Origin: Bacteroidota bacterium
Lineage (GTDB): Bacteria; Bacteroidota; Bacteroidia; Cytophagales; Cyclobacteriaceae
Reading direction: 5' to 3'
Assembly: GCA_018267275.1 (NCBI GenBank)
Contig: JAFDYV010000006.1
Location: forward strand, 124,001-188,000
DNA length: 64,000 nt
Shown: positions 42,942 to 50,132 of the stretch, in pieces
Numbering within the stretch: the first letter of the stretch is position 1
Layout of the letters: each line of letters begins with the position of its first letter
Program-made: the position numbers and the translations under genes
The notes under the pieces: generated by a model
What the model was told of the DNA's origin: nothing
Seen by the model: only the letters and a program-made list of their open reading frames with translations
Databases searched by the model: none

Positions 42942-44981
42942 TTACTTCTTTGTAATCACAAACTCCACTCTTCTATTCAGCAATCTTTCTTCTTCCGAAT
43001 TTCCCTGCGTAACAGGTCGAGTAGCTCCATACCCCTTACCCGCAATGCGGGCTGCCGCAATGCCATGATCTACCAAATAACTTTTCACAGTGGCAACGCG
43101 ATCTTCTGATAACTTTAGCAACACATCGGGCGTTCCTAAATTATCGGTGTGGCCTTCTAATTGGATGTTGATGGTAGGATTTTCCTTGAGAATCTGCACC
43201 AATCGATCAAGCTCTGGTGACGACTCCGCTCGCAATACTGCCAAGCCAGCTTCAAAAAAAACGTTATTAAGTTTTATGGTCTCCCCTACTTCAATAGGCA
43301 CCATCATCAGGTTTTTTTTCACTTCTCGGTATTGGTCGCCTGCTGGCAATTCCAGGTATTCGTGCACCGAATAAAAATCTGATTTGGTTGCACGCACACC
43401 ATAGTTCACGCCAAATGGCAATACAATTTGAAACTCTCCTGTCTTTGGGTCAGACCGCGCCTCACCCACATCTTTCTTCGTTCTCAAATTTTCAAAATGA
43501 ATAGCGGCTGCCAACGGCTGATTGTTTTTCTTGTTGAGTACTTTGCCCTTCACCAAGGTTACGGCCAGAGGCCTGTTGCCTTTGGTAAGTCTGATTTTAA
43601 AAATATCGGCCTTGCCATACCCTTGGTCGTAGCTCACAAAATAGGCATACTCGCCCGAAGCAGGCACGGTGTAGTATGCATCAAACCGAACCGAGTTGAT
43701 TTGTGGGCCCAAGTTGACAGGCGCAGTCCAACTCATCCACGAATCATCCAATCGCGTGGTTGAAAAAATATCTTGATCACCATAGCCGGGTCTTCCGTTG
43801 GAAGCAAAATAGAGCGTTTTTCCATCTGCCGCTAAAAAGGGAGAAGTTTCTTCGCCAACGGTGTTGATGTTACTGCCTAAGTTAATGGGAGCCGACCATT
43901 TGCCATCCTCTTGTTTTAAACAGACGAACAAATCATTTTCGTTTCGCTTGGGGTCGTAGGCAACATTACCCGGCAACATGGCGCTGAAAACAATCGCCTT
44001 GCCATCAGCCGACAACGATGCAACAAAATGATCTGATTCATTTTCAAACTTGAGATCCAATTTTTCCGGAGAAGACCAGCCCGTTTCCGTTCGATAACGC
44101 ACCGCTAATTGGTTGTCGATGTCAAATACCAATGTGTTGTTATCTGCGCTCACGGCAAGTAAGTTATCGGCTGCCGGTGTGTTCACCGTTTTGCCCAAGT
44201 TCTTCGCTGCCGACCATTGATTGCCCTCCCACGTGCTGAACCAGACATCCTCATCGTCTTTTTCCCCGCCCACATTGCCCGCACTGTTTTGCCGCGCCAA
44301 GTACAAAGTCTTGCCATCGGTGGAAATAATGGGACCCAAGTCATCTTCGGGACCGTTAATTAAAGAACCCAGGTTCTCCTTCTTGTTCTTAACGGCATCG
44401 GGCGATAGCCTGATCTCTTGATCCTGTAGCAGCGACAGCGCTGACACCGTTAACCTCATTTCTGATAGTGCGATAAAACCGAGAGCACTGCCAAACACAG
44501 GCAAAGGCTTCTGCGTTTCCAGCAATTCATCGTTCAAAAAGAAACTCCACGTTCCAGATCGGGCTTCCAACCTTAACTTATTAACATTGCCTCTGGGGTT
44601 AACAGCCGCTTTTTTTCTTGTTTTGATCTGGGCAGGATCACCGCTAAAAACTACGTATTCACCACGTGATGAAATCAAAAAATGATTGTAGTAGCTATCA
44701 CCCGATGACCAAAACATACCAAACAAGCCCTTGTCGGTGCCACTTTGCTGCTTCAACTGGCACGTCAACACAAAGTCTTTTTGTGTGTCAATGAAATAAT
44801 TGATGAACGACTGTGCGCCATCCGCTGTCGAATTGATTACATATTCTTGATTGGTAAACGAGCAAACTTCGCTTTCGTCCCAACCATACTTGTTAATAGT
44901 GAAATCGTCTTGCAACAGAACCTTTTGTGCTTCTGCCGCAAATGACAATAATGCCAAAAACGAAACTAAAACTATCTTCAT
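42942..44981 (-). CDS. OmpA-family protein with PD40 propeller repeats
   Basis: A 679-residue cell-envelope protein. The ATG at 44981 gives signal MKIVLVSFLALLSFAAEAQ. Then come a laminin-G/DUF1080-like region (LLQDDFTINKYGWDESEV), several WD40-like PD40 repeats (DLGPIISTDGKTLYLARQNS; ETSPFLAADGKTLYFASNGR), a carboxypeptidase-type domain (KGKVLNKKNNQPLAAAIHFE), and a C-terminal OmpA domain (NIQLEGHTDNLGTPDVLLKL) that binds peptidoglycan. This layout is shared with Bacteroidota PD40/OmpA proteins linked to the PorE/type IX group. The SDR stop is 11 nt upstream. Confidence 0.9.
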   Translation of the reverse strand: MKIVLVSFLALLSFAAEAQKVLLQDDFTINKYGWDESEVCSFTNQEYVINSTADGAQSFINYFIDTQKDFVLTCQLKQQSGTDKGLFGMFWSSGDSYYNHFLISSRGEYVVFSGDPAQIKTRKKAAVNPRGNVNKLRLEARSGTWSFFLNDELLETQKPLPVFGSALGFIALSEMRLTVSALSLLQDQEIRLSPDAVKNKKENLGSLINGPEDDLGPIISTDGKTLYLARQNSAGNVGGEKDDEDVWFSTWEGNQWSAAKNLGKTVNTPAADNLLAVSADNNTLVFDIDNQLAVRYRTETGWSSPEKLDLKFENESDHFVASLSADGKAIVFSAMLPGNVAYDPKRNENDLFVCLKQEDGKWSAPINLGSNINTVGEETSPFLAADGKTLYFASNGRPGYGDQDIFSTTRLDDSWMSWTAPVNLGPQINSVRFDAYYTVPASGEYAYFVSYDQGYGKADIFKIRLTKGNRPLAVTLVKGKVLNKKNNQPLAAAIHFENLRTKKDVGEARSDPKTGEFQIVLPFGVNYGVRATKSDFYSVHEYLELPAGDQYREVKKNLMMVPIEVGETIKLNNVFFEAGLAVLRAESSPELDRLVQILKENPTINIQLEGHTDNLGTPDVLLKLSEDRVATVKSYLVDHGIAAARIAGKGYGATRPVTQGNSEEERLLNRRVEFVITKK

Positions 44982-44992
44982 TTTTCTGGGTG

Positions 44993-45778
44993 TTACAAAC
45001 TTCCTGTCCGGCCGCCATCTACCGGCAGGTTGATACCGGTGATATAACCCGCTGCCGGGCTGCACAAAAATGCTACGGCAGCAGCTACTTCTTCTGCTTC
45101 AGAAATACGACCCATGGGCACTTCTTGTATCATTTTCAATTTCTCCTCTTCGAAAGACTTGCCAGCACGGTCGGCATTGCTCTTGATCACAAATTCCAGC
45201 CGGCCCGTCATTGTTGTGCCCGGCAAAACATTGTTTACAGTGATGCCAAAAGGTGCTAACTCCGTTGCCAATGTTTTCGACCAATTGGCGACAGCGCCCC
45301 GAATGGTATTGGAAACACCCAAGCCGCGAATGGGTATCTTCACAGAAGTAGAAATAATGTTTACAATTCTACCGTAACCACTCTTCTTCATACTCGGCAC
45401 CAATGCTTGCACCAAATGTTGGCCGCATATCAAATGTGCAGAAAATGCCTTGATAAAATCTTCTGGCTTTGCATCGATTGCCAACCCCGCGGGCGGGCCT
45501 CCGGTATTGTTTACTAAAATATGCGTTTGATTTTGATCTGCAAACGTGCTAATCACCCGCTTTAATGCATCTGGATCTGAAAAATCAGCCACCAAAAAAT
45601 CATGCTGCTGCTGAGCTTTGCGAGGAAGTTCGTTGATGACCGTTTTTAGTTTTTCCTCATTGCGTGCCACCAAAGTTACCGATGCACCCAACTCGGCCAA
45701 CTCAACAGCAGAAGCTTTGCCAATGCCTTGGGTGCTTCCACAGACCACTGCCCTTTTTCCAGTCAAGTCTAAATTCAT
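44993..45778 (-). CDS. SDR-family protein with altered catalytic motif
   Basis: A 261-residue Rossmann protein with the TGxxxGIG-type turn as CGSTQGIGKA (residues 13-22) and NNTGGPPAG in place of NNAG. The usual catalytic YxxxK is replaced by Ser156-Asn-Thr-Ile-Arg160 (GLGVSNTIRGAVANW). This matches the divergent beta-ketoacyl-reductase-like SDR subgroup that lacks a perfect catalytic tetrad. It is divergent from the HAAO gene (77-nt spacer) and heads the minus-strand operon before the OmpA gene. Whether it acts in the kynurenine pathway is unknown. Confidence 0.85.
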   Translation of the reverse strand: MNLDLTGKRAVVCGSTQGIGKASAVELAELGASVTLVARNEEKLKTVINELPRKAQQQHDFLVADFSDPDALKRVISTFADQNQTHILVNNTGGPPAGLAIDAKPEDFIKAFSAHLICGQHLVQALVPSMKKSGYGRIVNIISTSVKIPIRGLGVSNTIRGAVANWSKTLATELAPFGITVNNVLPGTTMTGRLEFVIKSNADRAGKSFEEEKLKMIQEVPMGRISEAEEVAAAVAFLCSPAAGYITGINLPVDGGRTGSL

Positions 45779-45855
45779 ACCGCCTATTTTCTAGTAAATA
45801 TAAAAAGAACATCTTCTTTTGTATTTTTAGCTTTCATTCACTAAAAACATTTGCC

Positions 45856-46383
45856 ATGGCTATCCGCAGACCGTTTAACTTGAAGAAATGGATTGACGAC
45901 AACAGATCTTTATTAAAGCCGCCTGTGGGTAACAAGAACCTGTATGCCGATGCGGGCGATTATATTGTAATGATAGTGGCGGGCCCAAATGCCCGAAAAG
46001 ACTACCATTACAACGAAACCGAAGAACTTTACTATCAGCTCGAAGGTAATATCACCGTAAAGATTCAAGAAGATGGCAAGGCTGTAGACATCCCCATTAA
46101 CGAAGGCGATATGTTTTTGCTGCCCGCCCGTGTGCCCCATTCACCCATCCGCACACCCAATTCAATTGGGTTGGTAATTGAATGCAAACGCATGGCCACC
46201 GAAGACGATGGCTTGATGTGGTTTTGTGAAAACTGTAACAACAAGCTGCACGAGTACAAATTCCATCTTGAGAACATTGAAAAAGATTTCATCCCACGCT
46301 TCCGCGATTTCTATGGATCTCAAGACCTGCGTACTTGTAAAAAGTGTGGCACCGTGATGGAAACGGATCCTAGGTTTGTGTAG
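45856..46383 (+). CDS. nbaC: 3-hydroxyanthranilate 3,4-dioxygenase
   Basis: Opens the ring of 3-hydroxyanthranilate to 2-amino-3-carboxymuconate semialdehyde. The ATG at 45856 gives 175 residues. The cupin iron ligands are His51, Glu57 (HYNETEE) and His95 (RVPHSP). The bacterial rubredoxin-like second iron site is complete: Cys125, Cys128, Cys162, Cys165, the same numbers as in the Cupriavidus enzyme. An open frame upstream is a shadow of the divergent SDR region. It is the first gene of HAAO-DinB-kynU-KMO on the plus strand. Confidence 0.96.
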   Translation: MAIRRPFNLKKWIDDNRSLLKPPVGNKNLYADAGDYIVMIVAGPNARKDYHYNETEELYYQLEGNITVKIQEDGKAVDIPINEGDMFLLPARVPHSPIRTPNSIGLVIECKRMATEDDGLMWFCENCNNKLHEYKFHLENIEKDFIPRFRDFYGSQDLRTCKKCGTVMETDPRFV

Positions 46384-46384
46384 G

Positions 46385-46906
46385 ATGAATAAAAACGAAA
46401 TCGTTGCAGCACTTTTCGTTCACCACGAAAATTTTATTGAACTGATCGAGTCTTTGTCGGCAGAGCAACGAGCGCTGGCATTGCCGGGTAAATGGAATGC
46501 TGATCAACAAGTAGAACATGTTATCAAAAGCGTGGCACCGGTAAAGTTAGCGTTCCAATTACCTTTTTTTGTTTTAGCAATGGCATTCGGAAAAGCTAAC
46601 CGCACCTCTCGCTCCTATGAAAACTTGGTGGAGAAATACAAAGCCAAGCTTGCTGCAGGAGGCAAAGCACCCAAGCGATTTGTTCCTTCCTCTAAGCGGC
46701 AGCTGCCCGCACAAATCCTTCGATTAAGAAATCTTATAAAACAGCTTCGCCAAAAAATTGAAACTATGGCAGAAGATAAACTTGATCAGTTTGTTTTACC
46801 CCATCCCCTGCTCGGCAAACTCACGTTACGAGAAATGCTTTATTTTACGATATACCACGTGCAACACCATCAGCGCCAGGTGGAGAACAACATCGCTGCA
46901 AAATGA
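46385..46906 (+). CDS. DinB/YfiT-like protein in the kynurenine operon
   Basis: A 173-residue protein of the DinB-like four-helix family: an N-terminal HHENFIELIESLSAEQ helix, LPGKWNADQQVEHVIKSVAP, and a C-terminal YHVQHHQRQVENN that supplies the usual metal-binding histidines (HxxxH). DinB-like proteins include thiol-dependent transferases (maleylpyruvate isomerase-like). It starts 1 nt after the HAAO stop and overlaps the kynureninase ATG by 4 nt, so it is co-translated with pathway enzymes. A catalytic role in the pathway is plausible but not established. Confidence 0.8.
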   Translation: MNKNEIVAALFVHHENFIELIESLSAEQRALALPGKWNADQQVEHVIKSVAPVKLAFQLPFFVLAMAFGKANRTSRSYENLVEKYKAKLAAGGKAPKRFVPSSKRQLPAQILRLRNLIKQLRQKIETMAEDKLDQFVLPHPLLGKLTLREMLYFTIYHVQHHQRQVENNIAAK

Positions 46907-48171
46907 AATTTGAAAACTCGCTCTCGTTTGCCAAGAAAATGGATCGCCAAGATCCCCTGAAATCATTCCAATCGCAATTTCATTTTCCCGTTATCAATGG
47001 AAAGCGTGTTTTGTATTTCACTGGTAATTCTCTTGGCCTTCAACCCATTGCCACCAAAAAATTTGTGAGCGAAGAACTTAACGACTGGGCAAAATGGGGT
47101 GTAGAAGGTCACTTTCACGCCCACAGGCCATGGTTATATTATCACCACTTCAGTAAAAAAACATTAGGTAAATTAGTTGGAGCCAAACCGAGCGAAGTGG
47201 TGGCAATGAACCAACTGACGGTGAACTTGCATCTGATGCTAGCATCATTCTATCGTCCCACTGCCACCCGTTTCAAAATTTTGACGGAAGCAGGCGCATT
47301 CTCGTCCGATCAATATGCGTTTGAGTCACAATTGAAATGGCACGGCATCGACCCAACAGTAGGTTTGATCGAACTTAAGCCAAGGCCGGATGAGTTTACG
47401 CTTAGAACAGAAGATATCGTTAAGGCGATTGAAGAAAACGCCAGCGAACTTGCAGTAGTAATCTTTGGTGCTGTACAGTATTACACAGGCCAGTTTTTTG
47501 ATATCAAGAAAATTACCGAGGCTGGCCAAAAGGCTGGCGCTTACGTGGGCTTCGACTTGGCTCATGCCATCGGCAACGTGCCATTGCAATTGCACAAGCA
47601 TAACGTAGATTTTGCCGTTTGGTGCAGCTACAAATACTTGAACAGTGGGCCCGGTGGCGTTGCGGGCGTATTCGTTCACGAAAAGCACCATGGTAATACT
47701 CGATTACCGCGCTTGGCCGGATGGTGGGGCCATCATGAAAAAGAGCGCTTTCAAATGAAAAAAGGTTTTGTTCCTATGCCGGGCGCAGATGGCTGGCAGC
47801 TTTCAAACTTCCCCGTGCTTTCTGGCAGTGCACTGATGGCATCGTTGAATGTTTTTGAAAAAGCCGGAATGAAAAATCTTCGGAAAAAAAGCGAATTGCT
47901 CACAGCGTACCTCCAATTTGTTTTAACAGAAATCAATCCATCTGAGCGATACTTTAGAATTATTACGCCCAGCAAAAAAAATGAGCGCGGATGTCAACTT
48001 TCAATTCTAACACACGCTAACGGAAAGAAGATATTCAATCGCATCACCAAAGCGGGTGTAATTGCTGATTGGAGAGAGCCTAACGTGATACGTGTGGCAC
48101 CTGTGCCGCTGTACAATTCATTTGAAGATGTTTATCGGTTAGGAGAAATTTTGAAGCACTCATTAAAATAG
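46903..48171 (+). CDS. kynU: Kynureninase
   Basis: A PLP enzyme that cleaves 3-hydroxykynurenine to 3-hydroxyanthranilate and alanine. The 422-residue product has the PLP-binding Lys244 in WCSYKYLNSGPGG, the cofactor-phosphate region, and FDLAHAIGNVPLQLH (Asp-Ala-His-type ring-contacting segment). The substrate-facing YFTGNSLGLQP segment near the N-terminus is typical. It overlaps the DinB-like gene by 4 nt and abuts the monooxygenase gene. Confidence 0.97.
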   Translation: MKFENSLSFAKKMDRQDPLKSFQSQFHFPVINGKRVLYFTGNSLGLQPIATKKFVSEELNDWAKWGVEGHFHAHRPWLYYHHFSKKTLGKLVGAKPSEVVAMNQLTVNLHLMLASFYRPTATRFKILTEAGAFSSDQYAFESQLKWHGIDPTVGLIELKPRPDEFTLRTEDIVKAIEENASELAVVIFGAVQYYTGQFFDIKKITEAGQKAGAYVGFDLAHAIGNVPLQLHKHNVDFAVWCSYKYLNSGPGGVAGVFVHEKHHGNTRLPRLAGWWGHHEKERFQMKKGFVPMPGADGWQLSNFPVLSGSALMASLNVFEKAGMKNLRKKSELLTAYLQFVLTEINPSERYFRIITPSKKNERGCQLSILTHANGKKIFNRITKAGVIADWREPNVIRVAPVPLYNSFEDVYRLGEILKHSLK

Positions 48172-49518
48172 TTGTTTGTGCAAAGGGTAAAACACATCGC
48201 ATTGATTGGAGCGGGTTTAGTCGGTTCGCTGCTGGCCATCTACCTCAGAAAAAGAAAATACAAAGTTTCCGTTTTCGAACGCAGGCCCGACATGCGCAAG
48301 AAAGGTTATGAAGGCGGCAGATCCATCAACTTGGCGCTCAGCAACCGTGGCATACGCGCGCTGGAAGAAGTTGGCCTTGCTTCGGTGTTGAAACAATCCG
48401 CCATCCCCATGCATGGCCGCATGATACACGACCTAAAAGGTAATTTGAATTTTCAACCTTACGGAAAAGAAGGCCAATACATTAACTCTGTATCGCGTGG
48501 CGGCTTGAACCAAGTATTGATTACTGAAGCCGAAAAACTGGGCGTAGAATTTCATTTCGAAAAAAGAATACAGCATATCGATTTTGATAAAACCTCCATA
48601 TCATTTCAAACCTCGAACCTCGAACCTCAAACTTCCAATTTCGATCTCATCATCGGTTCAGATGGTGCCTTTTCTGCTGCTAGATTATCTATGCAAATGA
48701 CCGACCGATTTGATTACCAACAAGATTACATTGATCACGGTTACAAAGAACTACATATACCTGCAACGAAGGGTGGCGAATTCCAAATGGAGAAAAATGC
48801 CTTGCACATTTGGCCGCGTGAGAGTTACATGCTAATCGCACTGCCCAATCCGGATGGCAGTTTTACGCTCACGCTGTTTTTTCCTTTTGAGGGCGAACCT
48901 TCATTCGCACAATTGAAAACTGAACCAGAGGTCACACATTTCTTTAAAACTGTTTTCCCAGATGCGTATGACTTGATGCCGACTTTGTTAAAAGATTTTT
49001 TCCACAATCCAACCTCTTCGCTGGTCACGGTCAAATGTTTTCCGTGGGTAAAAAACAACACATTGTTAATTGGCGATGCCGCTCATGCCATCGTTCCATT
49101 TTTTGGCCAGGGAATGAACGCAGGTTTTGAAGATGTAAGAGAATTAAACGCGTTGCTTGACACCTACAAAGACGATTGGAACCACGTGCTGCCGGCTTTT
49201 CAAATCCAACGCAAGCCCAATGCCGATGCTATTGCCCAGCTAGCCCTTGACAACTTCATAGAAATGCGTGATTTAGTAAACGATCCTGAGTTTATTCTTC
49301 GCAAAAAAATTGAAGCTCGACTCCATCAGCTTTATCCCAGCAAATGGATACCGCTCTACTCGATGGTGACTTTTCAAGAGAACATCCCTTATTCGGTTGC
49401 GTACGCTACCGGCCAAAAGCAAAAGAAAATTATGGAAGAAGTAATCAAGCAACCCGGTGTTGAAAAGGAATGGGAGAATTTAAACTTTGAAGCGATCGTA
49501 AATAAACTAAGTAACTAA
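48172..49518 (+). CDS. kmo: Kynurenine 3-monooxygenase
   Basis: A flavin hydroxylase making 3-hydroxykynurenine. The 448-residue product shows the FAD motif GAGLVGSLLAIYLRKRKY near the start, GSDGAFSAARL (the DG fold) and LIGDAAHAIVPFFGQGMNAG (FAD-ribityl site). The frame begins with TTG directly after the kynU stop; GTG at 48178 is also possible, and no ATG is near. A seven-nt repeat (48604-48638) codes for a Gln/Thr/Ser/Asn-rich insert at residues ~145-156. The TonB-like or TDO genes of the pathway are not here. Confidence 0.95.
   Translation: MFVQRVKHIALIGAGLVGSLLAIYLRKRKYKVSVFERRPDMRKKGYEGGRSINLALSNRGIRALEEVGLASVLKQSAIPMHGRMIHDLKGNLNFQPYGKEGQYINSVSRGGLNQVLITEAEKLGVEFHFEKRIQHIDFDKTSISFQTSNLEPQTSNFDLIIGSDGAFSAARLSMQMTDRFDYQQDYIDHGYKELHIPATKGGEFQMEKNALHIWPRESYMLIALPNPDGSFTLTLFFPFEGEPSFAQLKTEPEVTHFFKTVFPDAYDLMPTLLKDFFHNPTSSLVTVKCFPWVKNNTLLIGDAAHAIVPFFGQGMNAGFEDVRELNALLDTYKDDWNHVLPAFQIQRKPNADAIAQLALDNFIEMRDLVNDPEFILRKKIEARLHQLYPSKWIPLYSMVTFQENIPYSVAYATGQKQKKIMEEVIKQPGVEKEWENLNFEAIVNKLSN
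48604..48638 (+). repeat. Heptanucleotide repeat inside the kynurenine monooxygenase gene
   Basis: Five 7-nt units (tttcaaa, cctcgaa, cctcgaa, cctcaaa, cttccaa) in tandem. Because 7 is not a multiple of 3, each unit shifts the frame, and the array encodes a Phe-Gln-Thr-Ser-Asn-Leu-Glu-Pro-type insert just before the GSDGAFSAAR motif. It resembles the 7-nt pattern at 26230-26273. Confidence 0.8.
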
Positions 49519-49824
49519 CTAGAGTATTTCAGTATAGTTTCTGGCACCATGCAACACTCTATAAACATAGACGACCTTCGATTTGATTCTGTAAAAAATC
49601 AAGTAATTACCTACCACCAAATATCGATACCCCAAAAGGTTGAGTCGTTTATCTCTGGCTTTTCTGCCTAATGATGGATTCTTTGACAGCTGTAAAAACG
49701 CCTTTTGAAACTTTTCAAAAACAGTATCCGCGGCACTGGGTCTTTCCTCGAAAATAAAGTCAATGATTTCTTGAATGTCTTCTTCAGCCTGAGAAAGAAT
49801 GTTAACAGTTACTTTTGCGCTCAT
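49519..49824 (-). CDS. ParE/RelE-type toxin
   Basis: A 101-residue toxin of the RelE/ParE superfamily: an N-terminal ILSQAEEDIQEIIDFIFEE helix, then FLQLSKNPSLGRKARDKR, GYRYLVVGNYLIFYRI and the YVYRVLHGARNYTEIL end. The intact frame overlaps the antitoxin by 23 bp. Its stop immediately follows the kynurenine monooxygenase stop (convergent, no spacer). Confidence 0.87.
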   Translation of the reverse strand: MSAKVTVNILSQAEEDIQEIIDFIFEERPSAADTVFEKFQKAFLQLSKNPSLGRKARDKRLNLLGYRYLVVGNYLIFYRIKSKVVYVYRVLHGARNYTEIL

Positions 49825-50083
49825 CTATCCGCTTTCTGATACTTTTCATTACGTCTTGATACGGTCTTCCTCGATCGCCTTCATCCCATTGGGCCTGTGC
49901 AACTGAGAGCTTAGCGAATAAGTCAAGTCTTCTTTCCAATTTCCGGTACTCTTGAATAGACATAACCACTAAATCACCTTCTCCATTTTTGGTTATGTAA
50001 ATTGGTTCTTGCATAGCGTGAGCCATTTCTGAGATTTCATTCGACTTATTCCGTAAGTCTGAAATAGGTTTGATAATTGCCAT
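49802..50083 (-). CDS. Phd/YefM-type antitoxin
   Basis: A 93-residue antitoxin with the Phd/YefM fold: IKPISDLRNKSNEISEMAHA, then the PIYITKNGEGDLVVMSIQEY strand-turn segment (about residues 27-46) and a long charged C-terminal helix that contacts the toxin. YefM-type proteins bind a palindrome near their own promoter; a matching palindrome lies in the promoter here (50095-50112). Confidence 0.9.
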   Translation of the reverse strand: MAIIKPISDLRNKSNEISEMAHAMQEPIYITKNGEGDLVVMSIQEYRKLERRLDLFAKLSVAQAQWDEGDRGRPYQDVMKSIRKRIDERKSNC

Positions 50084-50087
50084 GTAT

Positions 50088-50118
50088 CAAAATTATATCA
50101 GTTAAATGATATCTCCAA
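50088..50118 (-). promoter_or_regulatory. Promoter of the Phd/YefM-type pair
   Basis: TTG (50118-50116), a 20-nt spacer and TAATTTTG (50095-50088) on the minus strand, a good fit to the Bacteroidota consensus. The -7 box ends 5 nt before the antitoxin ATG, so the mRNA should begin at or near the start codon. Confidence 0.7.
50095..50112. repeat. Palindrome in the antitoxin promoter (probable operator)
   Basis: ATATCA-N6-TGATAT, a perfect 6-bp inverted repeat lying between the -33 and -7 elements. Phd/YefM antitoxins autoregulate by binding such palindromes, so this is a likely operator. Confidence 0.6.
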
Positions 50119-50132
50119 AACCTAGTTAAATT

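Noticed and set aside
48604..48638. Candidate CRISPR-like array
   Set aside because: Units are 7 nt with no spacers of constant length, and the array lies in a coding sequence.
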